From positions 10,997,501 through 11,061,500 of the forward strand of contig NC_092568.1 of the NCBI RefSeq assembly GCF_037975245.1: a stretch of DNA of 64,000 bases. Reading direction: 5' to 3'. This document shows positions 1 to 13,300 of the stretch, one piece after another. The first letter of the stretch is position 1, and each line of letters starts with the position of its first letter. Under the pieces are notes generated by a model, which saw only the letters and a program-made list of their open reading frames with translations, was not told the DNA's origin and did no database searches. The position numbers and the translations under genes are program-made. This DNA is from Apostichopus japonicus. Taxonomy: Eukaryota > Echinodermata > Holothuroidea > Aspidochirotida > Stichopodidae.

Positions 1-1367
1 AGAGGAAAAACGGAAACGTCAAAAATGGAGTTGTCGGGGTAAGGGGTAGGGTGAGGCGCACACCCCCTCCGTAATCCTTGATCTGTCACTGGCTACCCTG
101 TGTATATAATAGGGATCTTTCTCTTCCCGAGGTCTTGGCTATCTTCTACTCCCTCCTTTTCTCCTTTTTCTCTCTTTTTTCTTTTTCTTTTCCCTTCCTT
201 CCTCTCCTCCTTTTCTTTTTTCCCCTCTTTTTCCCTTTTTTCTTCTCTTTTTTTTCTCTCCTCTTTTCCTTACCCGGGGGGCGCGCGCCCCCAACGCCCC
301 CCCCCCCCCTGGATACGCACCTGGTAGATGTGCCGAAAGAAGGGCAAGTTGGGAGTAAGTGTTAAAACATGTATCAGGGGCCTTTGCATATGAAATCATT
401 GGGACTGTGCACTGATTATTGTCAGTTTTTCATTGTCAACTTTTATTTACTCGATAGATTATTGTCATCTACAAGTCGTCACTCAAACTTCAGGTTCAGA
501 TCACAGTTCAACCGTGACGTCAACACAGGAGGTTAGTAAACGGGGCTTCCCACTACCACGTTTGCAATAATCAGTAATCCCGGTAACTCGGGAAGTAATT
601 TAGGTGTACAAACGGGTGTGCGTTTCCAACAACTTGACACAAATTATCTACTATATTGTTCTAAATATTTCATATCATAGCAGAAATACTAACGGTAGAA
701 TAGAAGATTTGAATTTGATTGCAATAGTAAAAGAAATAGCATGATGATCCTGACTTCTCTTGAAAGACAATCCCTACTTACAACTAAATGTAGAGCTTGT
801 ATTCCCCGTTAAACTCTACGTTACATGAAGGCAATTCTTTCCTTTGTCAAGAATTATCTACGCTGTTCAAAATAGTTCGTAACAAAATTCAACCTCCGAC
901 TTCACTGTGTTATATATATGATACTGTTAGTCCCTGATTGTGTAAGAGGATATCGTTTTTAAGTCGTTTTTTCAATTTGTTAAGTTTTGTCCAAATCTCA
1001 TCCCAGCGGAATAATATGGAATAGTGTAGCCAAGCAGGAAGGTCGTGCGCTGCTGCACTGGTGCCTACAGCACTGTACTTGCACTTTACTTGCATACCGT
1101 AGTGTTTACTACTGTTTCTGTACTCTACCACAACGCAGAGTACTGTGCAGTATACGTGTACTTGCAGTACTACGTTTCGAAGATCACACACATGCATTGA
1201 TTTCGCACTGGAAGTCCACACAAGAGCACAAGGGGTTCGAACAAAAGCACAGTAACCAATGTCAAGGAGAATCGTTTCCTCATCTTGATTGAAATTCAGT
1301 CTTTAGAGAGGAAGATATTGCATCAATTTTATCACATTAAGGCAATAATCCCTAAATCTCATTGAAA
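1..1367. other. Region upstream of RCOR; no gene seen
   Basis: No coding exon is recognised here. Bases 1-92 look like the end of a short DNA transposon cut by the window edge: the reverse complement starts CAGTGACAGATC, like hAT-type ends. Bases 120-280 are an almost pure pyrimidine tract, followed by a GC-rich stretch with a run of 14 C near 300-314 and a second end-like motif at about 315-326. Bases 1060-1170 are rich in GTAC-containing words that recur near 13200-13460, 44880-45080 and 47580-47690. The last 100 bases before 1368 probably hold the RCOR 5' UTR. Confidence 0.5.
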
Positions 1368-4300
1368 ATGGTCGTTGTTGATAAGAATAATGGCTCGGAG
1401 CAAAACCATCGCTCAAACGGCACTGCATCAGGAGCGAATAGTTCGAATGGTCGACCAAGTGAAGAAAGTGGAAGTAGCTCAGACGAAGAGAGTGGTAAGA
1501 TCTCATTGTCTCATCCTCTTATGCGACTGTCAAAACATTGTATCAATATTTTAGTTCGTGTATGTTGCTTTTCCTGAAGAAATATTTATTGGAGTATTAA
1601 ATTGCATTTTCAGAGCCTGGTATGCGTATTGGATCAGAGTATCAAGCTGAGATTCCAGAAGTTCAAATTGGTAGGTCGAATCATCATTTGCATTTTCAAA
1701 GTTTACATGATATTTACAATATTATTCGTAGAATGTACTACCTTGCTATTAGTTATGAAATTTTCTCATTTTATATGATTTTACGGTAGATACGGAGCTG
1801 ATTTGAAGAGATGCTCTGATAAGACCGGCCTTGTTTGCATCCTAGGAGAATGTACAAATAGAAGATATCACGGGGGAGACATTTTCTTCCACATACGGTA
1901 GAGATGTAGCTTCACAATACTGTACTTTGGTTTATTGAACAAACTGCGTTTTTCTTACGCTGGTGCATGGGCACTAGAAGTTGAACATGAAAGTCGTGAA
2001 GCCATTATGCATCTGTAGGGATAACCCAAACAACACCGTTGGATTGGGAATCAGGAGAGGATGTTGGGAGAGTGGGGTGGGGGGGGGTGTCGGGGGGGGG
2101 GGGGTGGGGGAGGTGGCATTTTGTCTCTTATGTTGTTTATTAGTATTCAAGGCTCAACTTGTAGAAAATTTGTTAAATATTACCAAACAACAGGTAATAA
2201 ATATTGATGATAATGATAACAGATGTGGGTATGCAAATGTATTTCAAGTATTGCATATTTCATCTTTTTGCATGTATGTACAGTAGAATCAAAAATTATT
2301 CCTCACGTCTATGAATTGATTGCTTGAGGTTTGTATTCTGAAATGAAAAAGTAAAAAAGCATTTGTGTTTCATTTTGGGAGGTTGGGAGAAGGGGGGGGG
2401 TTGGGATTTCCCACGCACTTTCACCACTCTGACCACTTAATTACTTGTTCAGTATATACTTCATATATTACCGCAGTATTGGCCTCATTACTATACTGAA
2501 CTTCAAAGTTCAAATTTCAGTGATATAGATCTCTATCAAGATCAGAATTGAAGAGGCTTTACTGAATTACCTTTTTGTTAATGATTGGATGGCCAGGTCG
2601 GAAAATCAGGGGTTTGGATAATTGGGGTTCTGCTGTATATAACTTATATTTTCTTCAATACTAATTTTACATTAAACAATGGCAATGGATTAAAGGTTGT
2701 GGTCTTTCTGCTTCTTGGTTTATTAGTGCCTGTATGGACCCTTGATGCCTTTTGTTAAAACTGTTGCTATAATACTTACAGTTAACAACAATTTGTCATA
2801 AATTTAAGATGTTCTCTGAATGTGTACATTAAGTGGCCAGATGTCCCTTATAGTATATATGGCCATTATCTCTGACTGAAATGAATTTGCAGGTCAACAG
2901 TGGCCCCTACCCCTTTTTAAGAGGTACTGTATGGGGTATGTGTTGTCAATTATGCCGCCTTTGATAACCAAATTTATGTATTGATGTTTAAAGGCATTGA
3001 AGACTCGCCCCAAACCGTGAGCCGCGCTCGGAAAAAGTTAACTTTTCGTTGCTTGCAAGTGAAATTTTCTGATTGTCGCTACAAAATGCAGACAGTAATG
3101 AAACGTGATACCTTGTTATCTTTAGCTGGACCTGAGATGTCCATCGCTATATCGTTTGTACACTGTGCTGTGGGTATTGACCGCAGCTCTGTGTACTGAC
3201 TGTACACTAGTGTCTAATTACCAACGGTAGCAAGCTGTGTGCGTTTTTTCTGGGATCCATGGTGGTGTCTAACACTTCTGTTACACCTTATTCGAAACTA
3301 GGTCAGATTACCGGCATTAGACGTTTCTTTTTGCGCGAGTCTTCACACCCTTTCAATGGGAAGTTTATTACATTACTTTTGACACAGTATGATCACACTG
3401 AAAATTTTACAAATGTAGTATATACTAGTTACAGTATATGTAGCATTTATTTGTTTGTATAAATTTAATAATACATTAATGCATATCTTGGTCTGTCTCT
3501 TAGATGTACCCCTGTTGAAGAGAGGTGACAATCGTCCAGAAGCACTTCTGGTCTGGTCTCCCTCTGCTCATATTCTTGACGCCAAATGTAAGTATAAATA
3601 ATTGAATTTTGATGCTGGTGTGTAATTTGTTTAGATGTTAATTTACAGTTGGGCACAGATAAATGTATCTAGCAGTCTTTTGCATTCTGCACATCTTACA
3701 ACAGATTTAAAAACAGTTTACAAAAAAAAAAAAAAATCCCAATAAATCTTTTATTTGTTTAAATGGAAAAGAAACACCCACTTTTAGCTTATACCTGCTA
3801 AAGCTAATCGTGTACAGATTGCTAGTACTGTAGGGCTAACCCAGCATCATATATAAGAAATTGAGACGGAAGTTGGAAATTTATATCACTTAATAAGTAC
3901 TGTCAAATTAATGATCTTGTAATTGTACAGTAGACCGTACCTCTTTTGGATGAACAATTGTTCCATGGGAACAATTTGTGGCAAGGGCGTAGGAACCGGG
4001 GGGGCTGGGGGGCGCCAGCCCCCCCAGTGAAAAATGTGGAGGGGCGGAAGTATCATTCCGCCCCCCGCTTCGCAAGTCAGAAAACCCCTTTTTCATTTCC
4101 AAATGAGAAAAAAAATCTCATTTGGAGCACCAAATTGCATCTAAGGCCAGGTGAAAATACAAAATTAAGTTTACAAAATGGAGTGGGTGTTGAAGTGTGC
4201 TATATTGCACCAAGTTGCATCTGAGGCCACCTGGAAATGCAAAAAATTTCAAAGGGGAGGGGGACACCCCTCCTCTTAGACCCCTCCCCCAGGCCGTCCA

Positions 4301-7300
4301 TCAGTCTTCAGCCCCCCCCACTCAAAAGTACCTTCCTACGCCACTGATTTGTGGAAAATGTTTAATACATTTCCTTGTCATGTGCGCATGTTCCTACATA
4401 CCAAAGCCGACCCTGTGGAAATGGGCAGCAGGTTATATTCAAATACTGAGCTTGTGTACTGTAGCAATAGGAGAGCTGCACACTTGTGCATAATGTAATC
4501 GTCCAATTTATGCACGATGCTTGGTGAACATCTACAACAAGGCTGAAATCATCAAATCAAAAATGGAAGGACTTTTGCCGGCGACTTGATGTAGTTTGTG
4601 ATTTAATTACAGTAACTTGACCAGATGCTTCCATGGGCGCTGTTTCTGGTACCGACTTATTATGTTTAAATCTGGAATTCATGTACACAAATTAACACAT
4701 GAATATATGTATGTATATACAGCACCTTCATGATACAACTCACTGTTCAAACTGGGTGCAACTTGATTTCAGCTACGTAAATATGACTGGAATATCACTG
4801 AAATTTGTAAAAGAGCCCGAATGATTTAAATTTTAGCAGCGCGAACCAAATAGTTACGGCTTAGCGGTGATTGCTTTCAACTACTCTAGCTACAAACATA
4901 CATTTCAGTCACATGGCTCACAGATAAAGGCATCCCAGATCATTGAATAATCTCATGTAGCCTGTAATTCATGCAACGCATCCTGTTGCACTAATAATAA
5001 GGCTTCCAGTTACCTTCAAAGTTTTGGCATTGGCTTTTTAGAATCTCGGAAAAAACACTTGGTTTAGGATGAGGTGTGCTATAGTTATCTTTGGCATTTC
5101 ATACAGCAATCTAGGACCACCAAAACACGGAGAGACCCTCAAATTGCCTTCCTGTAAAAGTACAGTTGGTTCTAACCTTTGATGTCAACATGAGAAGGGA
5201 AGCATGGGGAGGGGGTGTGGGGAAGGTGTGGAGGTCGACATCAATATGTCCTGGATTTCCCGAAAAAATTTGTCACCTGAGCTTATAGTAGTTTGTATAC
5301 TACCTTAAATGGTTGCATTTTTTACCTTTGCCCCTTTTCTTCCCAGCCTAATTCAAAACATTACATGTGCATTACACAGTGCTACTGAACACACGTACAG
5401 TACATGGTCTTTATTCAATCACTGGGACCTACATGTGATACATTCAATGAGAATCAGAAATAGCTAGGTGCTGTGGAATATATGTGATATGTCTGTTCAA
5501 TTAGCTAAGTTGTTAGTGCTATGCAAACTCAGCCTAACAATTTTTAACACAATTTATGTGGATATTGTTAATATGTATACATATACATGTAATGCAGTTG
5601 ATCAATTTATACTGTTTGTTTTAATTGCTCTATCAATAATATTTCAGTATTTCATGATTAAATAGCTTATATAGATGGTGATAAATGTTATAAAATGTTG
5701 ACAATGTATGCAAGTTACCAAAGTGCTAAGTATATTGTTGCTACATACCAAGTCAAGGTGTACATACAAGTCCACATTGTGCATCCTAGTGCAGCTAATA
5801 TTTAGGTTCTTAAGAACAGTCATATTACATACAGACAAACATGTATGCTGCAAAATACTATGAAGAAGCTCAGATTTGGTATGTACAAAGGTAGTTTTAA
5901 AATCTTGTGCCAAGTTTTCACCTTGATGGCCTACAGTATGTCCATATTATAAATAGGAAATGCTGACTCATCACAGCTGAGGTAAATTTTTGTAGAAAAT
6001 GTCCTTGCTGTTCCTTGAACTGTGTCCTACTGTACTTCAGTGTATTACAGTTTTAATATCAAATGCTAAGTTTGAACCTTGATAGGAAGGAGGCCTACTG
6101 TATCTGTCCAGAAAGTGTTATAAATAGGAAATGTTGATTCATCAGGGCTGTACTATTTAAGTATTTATTAAAACATAACCCTGAAAAAAAAAAAAATAGC
6201 CTTGAAATTTTGTATAGGGCCTATGGTAGGCAAGGTTGGTGACATTACAATTTATGCTCAAGGTCATGTGAAGTTAGGATTTATGTAGCTTTTGTACTCT
6301 GATCCTTGATATTCCTGGCTATTCCGTCTGTGTCTTATTGTACTTTGATACATGTACATTATAATATGTGATAATGTACATGTATGTACTCGTATGGCAA
6401 CCTGAAGTATGCACATATACTGTTGAATATTCATGAATGACTGTACAGCATGTACTCTAAATGTATATATGCCTGAGGTCATTAGGTGTTCCCAATAACG
6501 TGCCAGAGTTCCACTGTGCATACACAGGGTAAAGATGAACTCACAGTTTGTAAGTAAACTTGCCAAATTTTGGAAATTTTGTTTTAAAAGTGCAATTTCA
6601 GCGACCTGATATGTTTTCATTTCGATATTAATCACATAGTGCTAAATAAAAAATAGTGATAAAATGCTACACAAAGGGCTCCACTTCAACAAATGTACAC
6701 TCACACACAAGAAAAGGCGTACATCTTTACTAGCTACACAAAAGGGCTCCACTGCAACAAATAAACAAATCGCTATGTACACTCACACACAAGAAAAGGC
6801 TATGTATATTTACTAGCTACACAAAAGGTACAAACTTTTCAACTTTACTTAATTATCTGCACTATGAAAGTTCACTACAGTACAGTAAAGCTAATATTCC
6901 TTTATTATCAAAGAAAAGAAAAGAAAATTCGTTCAAAATCATAACTTGAGAAAGTTGTTTTAGTTCTTAATTTTTACTGACTTGATGGTCAGCATTATTT
7001 AATCTAACTGTAGTGTAAAAACACACAACATTAGTGTATTTTACTGCATGGTATTTTAGAGAGCTCTCTCTTTAGGAAACTAGACTCACTCACTTTGGGT
7101 GGTCGTAACAACATGAAATTGTCAGTGCTTTTAACACATTGAACTTTGGATAAAGCACTGGGTAACATTTTACTTGCAAAATTTATTTTATGGGCTGCTA
7201 CACTTACATTCTACTTTGATTTGTTGTCATAAATACAGTAAGTAGTCTCGTACTAAGTACTGTTATTGTAACATGATTCCTGAAGCTGAATCAATCCCGG

Positions 7301-10300
7301 GGCTGCTGCTTTCAGTTTTATTGACAGGACATGACCATGGTGAAGGGAAAACAAATATTAATGGAAGGAGGGAGAAAAGCAGGATGGGTATCTAAAGGAG
7401 ACAACTTGACCCTTGCAAGTTATTCTATTGCTTGTTCAAAATAGAAGTTTACTTTACAAGCTTATTTCATCATTGAATCAATGACTTTATTTTACCCTAT
7501 ATTTTTTATATACACACTGTATATCCAACTTAAAGCAAATCTTTCAGTCAAAGGATTTGTTGTTTCAGGTAACTGTGCATTATGACTTAAATCACAAAAT
7601 TTGGACGTTTCACTCTGTGTCTTGCAGTGGACGAGTACATTTCTCTCGCCAAAGACAAGTACGGCTACAGTGCCGAACAGGCCCTCGGCATGCTGTTTTG
7701 GCACAAACACAACGTCGAGAAATCGTTGGCGGACCTGCCAAACTTCACGCCATTCCCCGACGAGTGGACCGTGGAAGACCGAGTCCTGTTTGAGCAAGCG
7801 TTTAGTTTTCATGGGAAGAGCTTCCATCGTATCCGTCAAATGGTGAGCAGCTGCTGTACACATGTTCTATTAGTATCGTAGCCGGTGTTTGTTGTAACGT
7901 GTTGTGCCTCTAAGTGACTGATCCAGTAGAAGTTTGTGAAGGTTTCATCGAGAATGGAGATAAATACAGTACTACAGCAACTCATACAGTATTCTGACTT
8001 ACATATCAGAGCCCATAATTCTTGCACAAAAGAGAAAGCAAGATATTTAAAACCTTAAAAAGTTTTTATTTAAAAAAAACAACTGGGTGGTAAAAATATC
8101 AGAAGACCTTGTGCAGCTTTGAATCCATAAGTCATACCCCCTTTCCCTAAAATGTTGTGTTTGATTGGCAGAGCAATTTGCCAACATTGGACATGCAGTA
8201 TTTAAGTATTTAAGAATATCCTCACCAGCTGCTCTGTTGTGACCTACAGATCTTACTTTACACCTCACTTCCCTGTCTCCCCACACAACTGCATTCTTGT
8301 TCTACCGACTGGGTTAGCCCATTGGTACCTGTTTAGCTACATTAGAAATTAGATACCCTTCACAAGAAGATTTGACACAGTTCATTTCACAGAGACCTTT
8401 CTGGTATATACTAGACAATTTGTAGACATCGCATAATCAGACCTTCAAACGAAATACTACAGTCCCACTAACCAATGTGTATTTAGAGAAATTTCTTTTC
8501 CAAAGCAAATGTACTACCAGTCTACATAGATGCACAGTGCCTCTCATGCCCTTATTGAAGAGAGTTACAATGATATCCTATCATCTTAATTTTCTTTTCC
8601 TCTTATATTAGTTATTTCTTCTGTTATTTCTTCCTGTTTATGACTCCTCTTTATAAATTCTATATTTATACTGGAATGAATAAATAAATAAATAAACTAA
8701 TAAATAAAATTTTCACATGCCTTATGACAGTATGTTTTCTTCAGAGTCCTTAGACTGTTGGCCATATTAATAAGTGATAGCCAGTACAACTTGTATATCC
8801 ATGAAAAACCAATCCCCAAATCCAGCTAACAATGTTGTGCGGATAATTAACTGCACAACGTACAGTACCCGAGTACCAGCATCAACCTTATTGGTTTTCA
8901 TTTTACTCTCATGTTTTGATTATATCATTGCAGTTGCCGGATAAATCCATCAGCAGTCTTGTGAAATATTACTACCAATGGAAGAAAAACAGAACGAGGA
9001 CCAGTCTGATGGACAGACAGGCTAAGAAACTAGCATCTGGAGGCAAGGAGGAAGGGTAAGGCCAAAACTTGAAAGTCTGTCTGTATTTCATCCTCTTTAG
9101 CATATAGGCACAGTGCTGTTCCAAACGTATAGATTTATAATGCAAAGTTGTGTGTAGCACGTTTTACGCACAGAAGAGTACCTATTTTCGTTATTTTGTC
9201 AAATGAGTAAAATTCATAAACTGAAAAATTGTCATTCAAGATGTGAACATTACAAACTATTCCCTGGAAAATAATTGCAGACTCTCTTACAAACATTGAG
9301 TTATGAGGAAGCTGTTAAACTTTTTTTCCATCTTTACTTACAACATTTTTCTCTTCGAACTCTTTTTTTTTTGCATCAGCGTATATGGTATATATCACTA
9401 ACGCTGGTCATTGCACCTCCACCAGTGGTTCCACCATTGGATGGGGAGGAAAGGGGGGGTGTGGCAGGTGGGGGGTAACATGTCACTCATGGCATGAGCC
9501 CAGTCTGTAATTATTTAATACTCTCCAAATGACCATGTTCTGAAAATATACTTTATTTAATGCTGCTTTGCATTGTAGAGGCATCTAGCTTACTTAGATT
9601 TGGTATTTCTGGTTTGTACATTGTAGTTTGGTTCTGTTCTTTCCATGGCTTGGAAACAACTTCTTTAGCCATGGCTAAGTGACAGTGATAGTAAATGGGG
9701 ATGTCTTCATATCCCTTTATTATTTGAGAAAGTTATTCACACTCTCATTGGTTGGAGATGTTAACTTGGGATCCCAGGAGCATCAATTTTGTTCCTTTTG
9801 TTTTCTTTGACAAAAGTTTGTAATTTGACTTATTCCATTAAGGGACAACTCTAATTTGTTGTTAAATTAGCATGTATGCTGGTAGATTTTTGTTTTTTTC
9901 CCCTAAACTATGAGGAAGCTATGACGACATGGTTGAATGAGAATCAATACTGGCTAGTCTTCATAAGGTTTGTTTTACCAGTAATTTTGGTGAATCCATG
10001 GATTTGAAGAAAAAAGTGTCTTTGTACAGAGTGAATTGCAACCAACTGCATTCTGTACAACCTTGCCTCTCTGCCTCTCGATGAGAATATGTTAAATGTA
10101 ACGTGGCTTTATTGATTTTTTTTTTTTTTTCACAATTTTTTGTTATTCCTTTATCGTTTTGTAATACCTTATGTCTCTGCCTCTCGATGAGAATATGTTA
10201 TGTTAAATGGCTTTATTTAATTTTTTTTCCTTTTTTTTTTTTTGTTACAATTTTTTGTGATACCTTTATCGTTTTTGTACCTTCTAATTCACGTGTTGGT

Positions 10301-13300
10301 TGTACTCTTACCTTATAGTGAGACGGAGCAGGCGATGGATACAACTGAAAACCCTCCAAAGGAAGGAGAAGCAGCCGTCGAGAAGGTTCGTCGTCCAGTC
10401 TCTTTTTTCTCTCACATGCACTTTTCAAAAAGGAACCAAAATCACAAACTTTATCTTTACAAGTAATGAATCAGAGCTTATCAGAGGTTTTGAAGTCCTT
10501 AGGGAGGAATGGTTTCTATTTTTGGGTCGGGGGGGGGGGGGAGGAAGGGCGTTGGTAAAGGCTAAACTAGTTCTTTAAAGTGGTAAGAATAAATTCAAAT
10601 TATGTGTAGAAAAGGTCATCTACCATTGGAAAGTGTAAGTTGCAATACAATATGCTGATGTGTCCTCTTAGCACCTTGCAGCTGGTGCCTAACAGTCAGA
10701 CTATTATATAATAATAATATTATTAAAGTGTTGAGGTAATATAAGCATATCATATTTTGCTTCTTCTCCCAGTCTGCGGTGGCGGCCAGTGATCCAGCCT
10801 CCAAGGGTGCGTGCAACAACTGCGCTGCATCTGTCAGCCAGCTTCACACGACTCCCAAAGGTTCACTCTGCAATCCGTGCTACAGCTATTGGAGGTAAGG
10901 TTTTAATTCAAATGAGCAGTATGTTTGACATTGGAGTGTGGGTTATAATGTTGTAAAGCTGAAAGTTTATTAGGTCGAGATAGTTACTTAAGGCTAGGCA
11001 AACATGGTTAAAATTCAGATATTTATAATTTTGTGAATATGTGTGCAGTGTATCATTGTAAGACTTTTATATAGTTAGGGTTTGTAGTTTGGATTAGTCA
11101 GATGTTTACTCCCGATAAAAGTGAGGAATGCTCCAACTTAAGCATCATTTCTGTAAAGTTCAGTCGCAGTTCCGGAATCATAATCACCAACCGAATATTT
11201 CACATCGATTCCAGGATTTCCCCTCAACGGGTTCATAGTTTCATTTCAGTTCGTGTAAGGAAATTTTTGGGACGTCCCTGTGCTCAGCATTATAAGTTCA
11301 AAGGGTCACTGACTCAATGAAAGCAAATAGGCCAGCAAATGTTTTTGTATTTCTTCAGATGAAAACAGAGTTGAGGATAGGGAGTTTATGAAGGAGAGAA
11401 ATCAGAGTGTGGGGCATAATGTTAAATATTTAACTCCAATGACACAGGGTTAAGGTAGAACCTCTTTTGGCCTAGGGAAGTAAACATTTAATGTAATGTT
11501 GTAATGTAATGTTGGGAAACATGTTTTGTTTGTCATGTCTGCGCGTGCTTCATCTGCAGGCGTACCGGTGTGATGAGACAGCACGTAGGACCGGTCAAGA
11601 ACGAGAGCCAGAGCAACCGCCATCACCCGGGAGGAAAGATGCCCAAGAAACCGCCAAAGGGGATGTACATCGATAAAGAGGACCTACTGACCGTCAGTAA
11701 CAACCAGGGGGACGCAGTATTCAAAGCACTGGACAACGACATCGTCAACGCCAAGAGACAGGTGAGAACGATAATGACCGGTACGAGGGTATACGTGAAG
11801 CCTAGCATGCCGGTACAAGGATGTACGTGAAGCCTAGCCACAACTCTCACACTGAGGGTTCAGAAAAGACGTGAAGTGGCGTCCTCTGTTTTGACCAGTG
11901 ATTTTCATATAGCCACTCTAGGTATATGTGACTCCATGTACCTATACAGCAAGCAATGAAGCCAGATCACATGACCTCAAGCTTGCAGCTATTTAGTTCA
12001 ATGATGCGTTGGCCGATTGTACGAATGAACACTTTAATCATCAGAGCTGGGGAAGGGATAGGGAAGAGTGGCTGAATAATGATTCCAGAGTGTCCCAAAT
12101 GTCAGTGTCTCAATTTAGTTGGCGATTATCAGTTATTCAGAGTTTTTTTTCTTTTTTTTCTAAAAGAGAAAAATAGTTACAGGTTTAGCTTCACTTTCAT
12201 TCATGTATGTAGCACCAGGTCACATGTACCAACTCCATTGCATGCATATGCATATGAATATATATTATATCTATATATATCTATAAATGTAGATATATAT
12301 GTATGTATATATATATGGACGAAATGGATTTCCTTTACTGTATCTTACACATGCTCTGTGATATGAATGTGTGTATGACTCACAAACTAATAGCAACTTA
12401 CCAAATTTCCTTAGAAGCTGCTTCTGTAAACTTGGGCTTGTGTGATTAATAGCTTCCTGCTGTAATAATGTAAATGAACTAAAGGAATTAGTAACTCTAA
12501 CTGCAGATATAAACCAGTATCCAGGGTTTAATTCCAATTTTGCAATGGCATTGCCATTGCCATTTTGTTTTCAGGAATGTACTATATGTTGGAGAAAAGT
12601 AGTCAACCAACATTGAGGTATTATTAGATGATAAGTTAGAAAGTTAGCACACTCTTGCTAACTTGCTGAACTTATACAGAATATTTCACAACGTTCACAA
12701 CGTTTGTGGTTTTCAGTTTGATAGCAGGAAGTGAGTCCTGCTTAACATGGAGTTGATTCCATTGTTTCAATAGATACAATATAACAAACAGTGGCTAGCA
12801 TACCAGCAAGATAAGGTTACCAGCATTGAGGCCATGCAACCACCAGAACTGAACCAGAAGAATAGCTCACGCTGGACGAACGAAGAACAGCTCATTGCCG
12901 TGCAAGGTATCTATCAAATAGATGGCTCCCTGTGAAAACAGGAATCCACAAAGACCACACTGGGGATGGTGGTTGATAGTATTTGTTGATTGTGAGTAAA
13001 TTATTGAAAGAGGTTGTTGGAGGAGATGAAAATAACGAGATACATACACTTGGGAAGACAGAAATTTGGGGTTAAGGGTTGCCAACAATTTATTACACTG
13101 GAGTAGTTAGTGCAAATGTTTTGTTCACTTGGAAGTACCTTCTCTAGAACCAACTGGGTACAACCAGGTAGATGAAAGTGTCTGGAGGTAGTTACCAGAC
13201 CTGTAGCTAGTCCATACTGGTACTTGTATGCGGACGTAGTTGCCCGTACTCACGTTCGCCCCCACATACAGCTGTACTCGTTCACGTACTAACAAGTTTG

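Noticed and set aside
139-399. 86-residue Lys/Arg-rich minus-strand frame
   Set aside because: Translation of a pyrimidine tract and GC-rich transposon-like end; no gene features.
7492-7863. 123-residue minus-strand frame
   Set aside because: It is the shadow of RCOR exon 4, which encodes conserved ELM2 and SANT1 sequence on the plus strand.
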